This document shows positions 57,183 to 64,000 of a DNA stretch of 64,000 nt, one piece after another. Source of the stretch: Sanguinoderma infundibulare (lineage: Eukaryota > Basidiomycota > Agaricomycetes > Polyporales > Polyporaceae); NCBI GenBank assembly GCA_032821775.1, contig JAVLRN010000009.1, forward strand, positions 1,426,001-1,490,000, written 5' to 3'. The translations under genes were made by a program, and so were the position numbers. The notes under the pieces were generated by a model, which saw only the letters and a list, made by a program, of their open reading frames with translations, was not told where the DNA came from and made no database searches. Every line of letters begins with the position of its first letter. Positions within the stretch are counted from its first letter, which is position 1.

Positions 57183-57425
57183 GAGCGAAACTTGCAGCTC
57201 CCCTTCACGTCCGAGACCAGAGCTCAAGTACGCGCATGCCAGAGAATATATTGCACATCCTCAGAGGAGCGACGGAGCGTGGCACGTTCCCAATCTCAGA
57301 GGCGCATCTAGCGAAGATGTTACCGCTCTTCCTCCACAGGTCGAAATATACTGTTTGCTCAACGTGATCAGATGTCTCGTCATGCTACCATACACCCATC
57401 TCCTAGACCTTAGGATGGGAAACAA
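57183..57425 (+). repeat. Direct repeat R2, copy 1
   Basis: Similar to 60344-60622. Landmarks: GCGAAACTTGC versus GCGAACCTTGC; CTCAGAGGA; GCGCATCTAGCGAAGATGTT versus GCGCACCTTGCGAAGATATC; CCCTCTTCCTCCA-type run; ATGTCTCGTCATGCTAC; CACCCAT. Confidence 0.75.
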
Positions 57426-57506
57426 CATTCACGGACGCTTCTTGAATTTTCGATGCCATGGTCAGCTAACACGGCGCGGCCACTGCAACCCGGCCGGACC
57501 CTGACC

Positions 57507-59040
57507 GGAGGGTACGATTTGGAGAAGCTCCCAGTTGTTGGTTCACGGACGTATTAGTTCACACACTTTCATGGATCCTCTTGTTGCAATATGCACACAC
57601 CGACGAATTCGATGTACGTTGCACGTCGTTTCCTGGTATACTTGCATACAACAGGGGTGTTCCACTTGATGATGATGCGACCGGCATCTGTTTCGGCGCG
57701 TGATCGAGTCCCCGCGGCCACGTCGCGTTGGAGGAGCGCTTATGTCCAGCACCTACTCCTTTACCTTCTCCCACCATGATCTTCAGTAGGCTCACCTTGG
57801 GCTTCTTGCTCGTCACTGTCGCGGCTTTCTTCTGTGCCCAATCCGTCGAGGCTGCCAAGGGCCCTCGCATCAGCCACAAGGTCTACTTTGACATCAAGCA
57901 CGGTGACAAGGACCTCGGCCGTGGTACGTGTTCCTCCTTGCTCGAGACAGCTTCGGGGGACGGAATGTTCTGACCTATGTACCTATTTGGCAGTTGTCAT
58001 CGGTCTCTACGGCGGGGTACGTATCCCTGCCAATGCCGCAGTGGGTTCTGTAGGTGGGCGGAGACTAATTGATGACACGAACAGACCGTCCCCAAGACCG
58101 TGGAGAACTTCCGCGCTCTCGCGACCGGGGTCAAGAAAGACGGCACGAAGCTCGATGACGGATTCGGGTACAAGGGTTCCAAGTTCCACCGTGTCATCAA
58201 GAACTTCATGATCCAGGGCGGTGACTTCAGTGCGTCTCTCCTGTGTCGTGCGGCTCGAGCAGCCTGTTCATATGCGCTATTCCGCTAGCCCGTGGTGATG
58301 GCACTGGCGGAAAGTCTATCTACGGCGACCGCTTCGCGGACGAGAACTTGTGAGTAAATTGTTTGGGTGCGCATGTGCAACGTACTGACGGCACATCTAG
58401 CAAGCTCAAGCACACCCGCCCAGGTCTTCTCTCCATGGCTAACGCGGGCAGGGACACTAACGGTAAGATACATTACATAGTCTACGTTGTCTGACATGCT
58501 CACAATGCATGTCTTCGCAGGCTCTCAATTCGTAAGGTGTTTTGGCACAGACACCATACTCAGTAAGCTAACTTGACCACTCTGCAGTTCATCACGACTG
58601 TTGTTACGAGCTGGCTGGATGGCAAGCACGTAAGTGGGCCGCTCTATCCGCATATATGCGCTTTCTCGAACTCCCTTCAGGTCGTCTTCGGCGAGGTTCT
58701 TGAGGGCATGGACATCGTGCACGCTATCGGTAAGTCCCCGTCCCCAGCTGAAGTCAGGGTTCTGTGCTGACTCCCTGCTACAGAGAACTTCCCCAAGGGT
58801 AGGAACGATCGCCCTGACCAGGACGTCATCATCGCCGGCTGTGGCGAGCTCGAGGTCGAGCCCGCGTCCACTACTGCTACGGAGAAAGAGGTGCCTACCC
58901 ACGCTGAGCTCTAAAATGCTGGCGTCTCTCTCTCCTGGTATTTAGGCGTCGTGCGAATGAAAATTTGTTTTGGTTATTTACAGGACGCCCTCGGTTCGCC
59001 TGTGACCGCTCCATCCACCCAGGGCATTACCGCGGCCGAG
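57507..59040 (+). repeat. Left arm of inverted cyclophilin duplication
   Basis: Matches the reverse complement of 60629-62156. It spans the last codons of a DBP7 copy, the intergenic DNA and a cyclophilin gene including its introns. It ends at GCGGCCGAG in the penultimate coding part. Several stretches of over 150 nt (exon plus intron) differ by only a few bases. Confidence 0.9.
57510..57552 (+). pseudogene. Relic of the DBP7 3' end
   Basis: GGTACGATTTGGAGAAGCTC followed by GTTGGTTCACGGACGTA corresponds to the terminal codons GGYDLEKLVGSRT of the DBP7 gene at 62114, with a 6-nt difference. Only about 13 codons are present and no helicase sequence lies upstream, so it is a duplication-carried fragment. 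Confidence 0.8.
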
Positions 59041-59382
59041 AACCAGGTGCAGGGCACCCAGGGCTCTGCCGCCGTCACGACGTCTGCGACCACCGCTGCC
59101 GCCGTTCCCGCTTTGGACGTGACTGACAAGAAGGAGGCGGCTGCGACCTCGGTGAAGCCCATCGACGACATCTCGGAGGCCACGGGTGACGCGTCGTCCT
59201 GGTCTGCCATCGAGCTTGATGAAGGCTGGTCATTCTCTACCCTCGTCTTCCTGCTCGTCCTTGTTGGAGCGGCGTTCGCCTTCTGGAGGTACAACGGCGT
59301 TCGATACGTGAAGCTGATGTTGAGTGGACATGAGCGCGCTACATACCGCCGCCTCAACGACGTCGAGACTGCGAGGTACTAG
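57776..59382 (+). CDS. ER cyclophilin (peptidyl-prolyl isomerase), membrane-anchored or soluble by splicing
   Basis: Proline cis-trans isomerase of the secretory pathway. A signal peptide ([20 protein letters not shown]) precedes [20 protein letters not shown]. The core has [15 protein letters not shown] (catalytic Arg/Phe/Gln), [19 protein letters not shown] and [13 protein letters not shown]. It continues with [20 protein letters not shown] (conserved Phe, Trp and His). About eight exons. Splicing of 58891-58983 joins ATEKE to [11 protein letters not shown]. This adds a Ser/Thr/Ala-rich stalk and a membrane helix ([18 protein letters not shown]), with stop at 59382. Retention of that intron ends the protein as VPTHAEL at 58914, resembling an ER-retrieval signal. 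Both forms are plausible. Confidence 0.9.
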
Positions 59383-59550
59383 ACATCCGGGCCCGATCAG
59401 ACGGAGTAGCGTATCCTTATCATGTATAGTTGTGGCTTCTTGGGTCTATTTTTTTCAGGTCTAATGTCGTTCCCTATTCGATTGTCATTCCTTTCATTGC
59501 ATGTTTATGGATGTTAGTGTCTGGTGCCGATACAAATATCCGCCAGAGCA

Positions 59551-60268
59551 CCTGAGGCCGTCTCCCCGCATTAAGTTCGGAAGGGGTACGCGTCTCTACT
59601 TCCCAATGCAAACGTGAAATCTGATTCTGATACGCCTCGGTGCTTCCGCCCTGCCCTTCTCCGTGGCTACTGTATATATGATACCGACGTGACCGCGCTC
59701 ATGCATTGCACAAAGCCCTGGTCCCTGCAAGACCCTTCTAACAAATAATGGAGGGGTTCGGCAGCGTTGCGCGCTGCAAATTCAGGTCATGCGCGACAGG
59801 GGAGAGGCGAATAGTACCAACAGAAGAGAAAATATGGAAAGACAGCAGGATGATCGCGAGACAGTGCAATAAAGGCACTCTGGCGCGCGATGGCATCTAA
59901 TGGCACGTATATCTTATTTAGCTGTCGGCTGGCGGAGTTCCTCCTCTTCGTACCTCTCCGACAACTCTCGCGTGCGTGGATCGCGCGGATGCCTAGTAAA
60001 TGGGAAGTGCGACCGCCCGCCGATAGATGTGGGGAAGGAGAGAACTTGGGATGAAGCGGTACGAGCGACTTCGGAGTCTGCATTAACTGCGTCCCTGTTT
60101 CCATCTCTGTTTCGTCTCCGCGAAGCCGACTGTGTGTTGGATAATACATATTCCATGCAGCGACTCGGAAGGCGATTCAACGGGAGGACCTAGAGGGCGC
60201 GCGAAAACAATCACCGGCACCGGGGCGAGCCGCCGACGCTCCGTTCAGACAACATATTCACAGCACAC
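59551..60268 (+). repeat. Direct repeat R1, copy 2
   Basis: Diverged direct copy of 54755-55470. Here it lies between the left cyclophilin gene and R2 copy 2 with only about 75 nt before R2. In copy 1, 1.7 kb containing a pseudogene intervenes. Confidence 0.85.
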
Positions 60269-60343
60269 TGGGGAACCATAACATAAAACTTTATGATCAC
60301 ATCCAACACTGAGCGAAAAAACAAGAAACGCACTCGACTCCCG

Positions 60344-60622
60344 CTAGCGAACCTTGCGGCCTCCGTTCAAGCTTCAAGTCCGGGACAGAACCCCAGGTAC
60401 ATGCACAGACGATATGTTGCACGACCTAAGTTGCCCCTCTCAGAGGACCTACAAAGGTCGTCCGCGGTAAGTGCCCGTTTCCAGTTCCAGAGATGCGCAC
60501 CTTGCGAAGATATCCCCCTCTTCCTCCATAAGTGGTAATATACCACCCACAACGTGATGGAATGTCTCGTCATGCTACAAATCACCCATTTTCCAGGGCT
60601 CAGGCCACAGGCTGGGAGACAA
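60344..60622 (+). repeat. Direct repeat R2, copy 2
   Basis: Diverged direct copy of 57183-57425. It abuts the truncated 3' end of the right cyclophilin copy at about 60628. Confidence 0.75.
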
Positions 60623-60628
60623 AATCCA

Positions 60629-62156
60629 CTCGGCCGCGGCGGTGCCCTGGGTGGAGGGAGGGGTAGGCGAATTGAGGTCGTCCTGTAAATAACCGAAACA
60701 GATTGTCATCTGCACGATGTCTAAATACAGGGAGAGAGAGGCCGGCATTTTAGAGCTCAGCGTGGGTAGGCACCTCGGACTCGAGCTCCAGCTCGCCACA
60801 GTTGGCGATGATGACGTCCTGGTCGGGGCGATCGTTCCTACCCTTGGGGAAGTCCTCTGCAGCAGAGAGTCAGCACAGAACCCTGACTTCAGCTGGGGAC
60901 GGGGACTTACCGATAGCGTGCACGATGTCCATGCCCTCAAGAACCTCGCCGAAGACGACCTGAAGGGAGTTCGAGAAAGCGCATATATGCGGATAGAGCG
61001 GCCCACTTACGTGCTTGCCATCCAGCCAGCTCGTAACAACAGTCGTGATGAACTGCAGAGTGGTCAAGTTAGCTTACTGAGTATGGTGTCTGTGCCAAAA
61101 CACCTTACGAATTGAGAGCCTGCGAAGACATGCATTGTGAGCATGTCAGACAACGTAGACTATGTAATGTATCTTACCGTTAGTGTCCCTGCCCGCGTTA
61201 GCCATGGAGAGAAGACCTGGGCGGGTGTGCTTGAGCTTGCTAGATGTGCCGTCAGTACGTTGCACATGCGCACCCAAACAACTGACTCACAAGTTCTCGT
61301 CCGCGAAGCGGTCGCCGTAGATAGACTTTCCGCCAGTGCCATCACCACGGGCTAGCAGGATGGTGAACAGGCCGCCAGAGTCGCACAACACAGGAGACGC
61401 GTACTAAAGTCACCGCCCTGGATCATGAAGTTCTTGATGACACGGTGGAACTTGGAACCCTTGTACCCGAATCCGTCATCGAGCTTCGTGCCGTCTTTCT
61501 TGACCCCGGTCGCGAGAGCGCGGAAGTTCTCCACGGTCTTGGGGACGGTCTGTTCGTGTCATCAATTAGTCTCCGCCCACCTACAGAACCCACTGCGGCA
61601 TTAGCAGGGATACGTACCCCGCCGTAGAGACCGAGGACAACTGCCAAATAGGCATGTCAGAACATTCTGTCACCCCATACTGCCTCGAGACTCGAGCAAC
61701 GAGGAACACGTACTACGGCCGAGGTCCTTGTCACCGTGCTTGATGTCGAAGTAGACCTTGTGGCTGATGCGAGGGCCCTTGGCAGCCTCGACGGATTGGG
61801 CACAGAAGAAAGCCGCGACAGTGACGAGCAAGAAGCCCAAGGTGAGCGTCCGCAGACATACCGCCCGCCGGACCCGGTGACACACACCAAGGGAGATCAT
61901 GGTGGGAGAAGGTGAAGGAGTAGGTGCTGGACCTCCAACGCGACACGGTGGCGGCGACTCGATCACGCGCCGAAACAGATGCCGGTCGCATAGTACCCCA
62001 TCACAACTGCAAGTAGAACAGATCAGTCGTATGCAAGTATAAACGATGTGCAACGTACATCGAATTCGTAGGTATCAAGTATTGCAACAAGAGGGTCCAT
62101 AAAAGCGTATGAACTACGTCCGTGAACCAACGAGCTTCTCCAAGTCGTACCCGCCA
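60629..62156 (-). repeat. Right arm of inverted cyclophilin duplication
   Basis: Reverse-complement partner of 57507-59040. Its outer end merges into the intact 3' end of DBP7. Its inner end stops abruptly at the R2 repeat. Confidence 0.9.
60750..61900 (-). CDS. ER cyclophilin, second copy lacking the membrane anchor
   Basis: Inverted near-copy of the gene at 57776. The start gives [20 protein letters not shown] before the shared signal core [19 protein letters not shown], so the N-terminus is 13 residues longer than in the left copy. The PPIase core is the same, with all catalytic residues ([26 protein letters not shown]). The end differs: [15 protein letters not shown] to GELELESE, then VPTHAEL with stop at 60750-60752. 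The PASTTATEK stretch of the left copy is absent. If the last intron is spliced, the frame reads DDLNSPTPPSTQGTAAAE and then runs into repeat R2, stopping at 60575 without a membrane helix. It is probably an expressed soluble ER form. Confidence 0.82.
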
Positions 62157-64000
62157 GCCACTTGGAACTCGTCCGCCCCAGAGCTAACCATCTTTCCTCC
62201 CTTCTTCGTCAATCGCCCTTGGGCACGCACAACCTTCTCCATGCGCTTCTCCGCGTCCGCAACGTCGTGCTCCTCGTCGCTGTCGCCAGCACCCCGCGTA
62301 CGCTTCTTCTGCTTGCGGTCCGAAGATGCACCATTCGCAGCCGCCTTGTGTCTTGCCTTCGACTTGGAGCCCTTGTTGGACGTGACTGCGGTCGGCGCGT
62401 CACGCAACGCAAACGCCTTGGCAAGGTGTCCGAGATGTAGGTGCCGAATGTGGAAGATGTGCCTCTCTTCCGACGGGTGGGTTGCGTACGCTCGCATGTG
62501 CGACAAGAACGCCTTACGTGCGATTTCGGCACTCTGAAAGCAACATTTAGTAAAGATGCCAAACCCGTCATTCGCGCTGCAACATACCTGCTTGTCGCGC
62601 AAAGCCCACCGCTCAAAAGACAACTGCACCTCCGTCGCCCGCTCCTCATACTCATTTCCCATCCCACCAAAGCCCTTCCTCAGGACGGTCTCCATCGAGA
62701 CGCCGTCTAGAGCCACGCTGCCCTCCCCATCCTTCTTCCCTACACCCTTCACGTCGCCCTCCATCTTTGCCTGGACCCACTTCACCCACTCGGTCTCGCT
62801 TGGGGCGACAAAGCTCCATGCCTCACCACCCTTGCCTGCCCGGGCAGTACGTCCAACTCGGTGAACGTACTCCGTTGCTCCGGACTCGGTCGGAAGATCG
62901 TATTGGATGACTGCCCTGACAAGAGGCAGATCCAAACCACGCGACGCGACTGACGTACAAAGTAGGATTGAGGAGGCGGGTGTGTTCGGCGACTTCGCTG
63001 TCGGAACGGCCGAGAAACCCTTGAGGGAAGCCAAACGAGTTTGCAGAGGCAGCGAGCCGTGTAACCGGTAGATGGAAGTGTCGGGGAGCAGGGCCGACTT
63101 GACCTCAACCTTCTCGCTCGGCGCTTTTCTTTTCTTCGACTTCTTCGGAGACTTGGAGCTCTCTGCCCCGGAGCTGGACTCCTCGTCTTCAGCTTCGTCC
63201 TCTTCATCAGACGATAAAGACACGGGTTCGCCCTCGTCCATCGCACTCCCGCCAAGCAGATGCCAGTGGAAGTCGACAGAGTCGGTACAGCTGAGGAATA
63301 CGATGACCTTCGTCCCCTTCTTACTCTGCGACTGCGCCAACAGCGACCGAAGGAGCGCAACAAGTGTCACGAGACGCAATTTCAGCGGCACGACCACGTA
63401 CTTCTGCGACAGTTGTGATGGCGGAGTGAACTTCTGCGATGATGCAGTCCCGGATGGGTCCGCCTGGGTGGTGTCCTGCAGTGCTTCGTCCGCATGAACC
63501 GCCTTGATCATCATGGGGTTGGTGAGTGTTTGCCCCGCGAGCTTCTGCACGTCCTCCCGGATGGTGGCAGAGCACAGAATCGTCCGCCTCTGCCTGCTCC
63601 AGTCCCACCCGCCAACGTCCATGCTCTTTCCCTCCTCTACCGCCTGCATAGCGAGCTTCCGCCGGCCATCCAGCCCCTTCAGGATACCCTGAATCGACTC
63701 CTCAAAGCCGAGCTCCATAAGCCGATCCGCCTCGTCGAGGACTAGCCAACGACACTTGCCGATGTTGAACGAGGAGGTGTTCTGCAGGTGATCGAGCAGA
63801 CGACCTGGAGTGGAGACGAGGATCGGCACGCCTTTTCGCAGCCGCGCCTTCTCGTGCGACCTGTTCTCCCCGCCAGTCAGAAGCCCGGAGACGAGCCACC
63901 TCGTTAGACGAGGAGCGGACGATTCGTCTGCAGACTCGTCCTGGGCCCGCAGACGTAGCTTGAGCAGCGCTTCCAAGACGTCCGAGATCTGCTTCGCCAA
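62114..64000 (-). CDS. DBP7: ATP-dependent RNA helicase DBP7 (5' end beyond window)
   Basis: DEAD-box helicase of 60S ribosome assembly in the nucleolus. The fragment starts inside motif Ia (LAKQISDVLEALLKLR at the right edge). It has VSTPGRLLDHL, the DEAD motif in WLVLDEADRLMELGF and motif III in TILCSATIREDV. Further on are IVFLSCTDSVDFHWHLL, an acidic/basic insert (SSDEEDEAEDEESSSG, SPKKSKKRKAP), TSVASRGLDLPLVRAVIQYD and HRVGRTARAGKGGEAW. The DBP7-specific C-terminus follows (SFERWALRDKQ, SAEIARKAFLSHMRAYATHP), ending GGYDLEKLVGSRT. A 54-nt intron (62534-62587, GTATGT to TTTCAG) has length divisible by three and no stop, so retention would insert 18 residues. N-terminal motifs Q, I and part of Ia lie outside. 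Confidence 0.93.
   Translation of the reverse strand: MAKQISDVLEALLKLRLRAQDESADESSAPRLTRWLVSGLLTGGENRSHEKARLRKGVPILVSTPGRLLDHLQNTSSFNIGKCRWLVLDEADRLMELGFEESIQGILKGLDGRRKLAMQAVEEGKSMDVGGWDWSRQRRTILCSATIREDVQKLAGQTLTNPMMIKAVHADEALQDTTQADPSGTASSQKFTPPSQLSQKYVVVPLKLRLVTLVALLRSLLAQSQSKKGTKVIVFLSCTDSVDFHWHLLGGSAMDEGEPVSLSSDEEDEAEDEESSSGAESSKSPKKSKKRKAPSEKVEVKSALLPDTSIYRLHGSLPLQTRLASLKGFSAVPTAKSPNTPASSILLCTSVASRGLDLPLVRAVIQYDLPTESGATEYVHRVGRTARAGKGGEAWSFVAPSETEWVKWVQAKMEGDVKGVGKKDGEGSVALDGVSMETVLRKGFGGMGNEYEERATEVQLSFERWALRDKQVCCSANDGFGIFTKCCFQSAEIARKAFLSHMRAYATHPSEERHIFHIRHLHLGHLAKAFALRDAPTAVTSNKGSKSKARHKAAANGASSDRKQKKRTRGAGDSDEEHDVADAEKRMEKVVRAQGRLTKKGGKMVSSGADEFQVAGGYDLEKLVGSRT

Noticed and set aside
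61900..62053. Longer N-terminus for the right cyclophilin starting at 62053
   Set aside because: The in-frame upstream part (MHIVYTCIRLICSTC) is not shared with the left copy, whose start aligns with ATG at 61900, and it would bury the signal peptide.

Overview
This is nuclear DNA from a filamentous basidiomycete, most likely a wood- or litter-inhabiting agaricomycete. The genes are split by many short GT-AG introns (about 50-70 nt, with CTNA-type branch points). Spacing is tight, coding sequence is GC-rich, and several genes have typically basidiomycete forms: PEX5, an ERT1-type regulator, F-box/LRR-like proteins and a GH45-like protein. No operons, CRISPR arrays or prokaryotic signals are visible. 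The species cannot be named from the sequence alone.

Left third (0.4-31 kb). Genes in order are PEX5(-), an F-box protein(-), the APC/C subunit CDC26(-), PRA1/YIP3(+), the Zn2Cys6-PAS regulator ERT1(-), a HemK-type glutamine methyltransferase(+), the arsenite exporter ACR3(-), an SDR oxidoreductase(+), an F-box pseudogene(+), RACK1(-), a nucleoside hydrolase(+), an L-fucose-permease-like MFS transporter(-), an unknown protein(+) and a bZIP protein(-). RACK1 intron 3 carries a complete U24 box C/D snoRNA. A second, diverged U24 lies on the opposite strand in the RACK1/nucleoside hydrolase intergenic region, inside a putative intron of a noncoding or leader exon.

Middle (31-52.6 kb). A 4.7-kb gene-poor stretch precedes a large secreted Ser/Gly/Thr-rich protein. 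That gene has tandemly duplicated exons plus 330/357-nt coding repeats. Then come an ERD1/EXS membrane protein, NAD-formate dehydrogenase (with a TATA box), a GH45/expansin-like protein with a GPI-type tail, the acetyltransferase GCN5 (with an N-terminal Cys/His region resembling the animal PCAF_N domain), an unknown helical protein and ribosomal protein eL8, whose first exon is only ATG.

Right end (52.6-64 kb). This is a rearranged segment. Two near-identical ER cyclophilin genes lie in opposite orientation as arms of a roughly 1.5-kb inverted duplication. The left arm carries the last codons of the neighbouring DBP7 helicase gene as a relic. The right copy has lost its membrane-anchor exon. 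Two families of diverged direct repeats (R1, R2) interleave with them, and a frameshifted pseudogene sits between R1 and R2. Both cyclophilin copies keep a 3' intron whose retention would give a soluble form ending -THAEL, while splicing in the left copy gives a membrane-anchored form. The window ends inside DBP7, whose N-terminus lies beyond 64,000.

The genes are mostly independent housekeeping, metabolic and secretory units. Exon structures were read by hand from splice consensus and family conservation, so individual boundaries may be off by a few bases.
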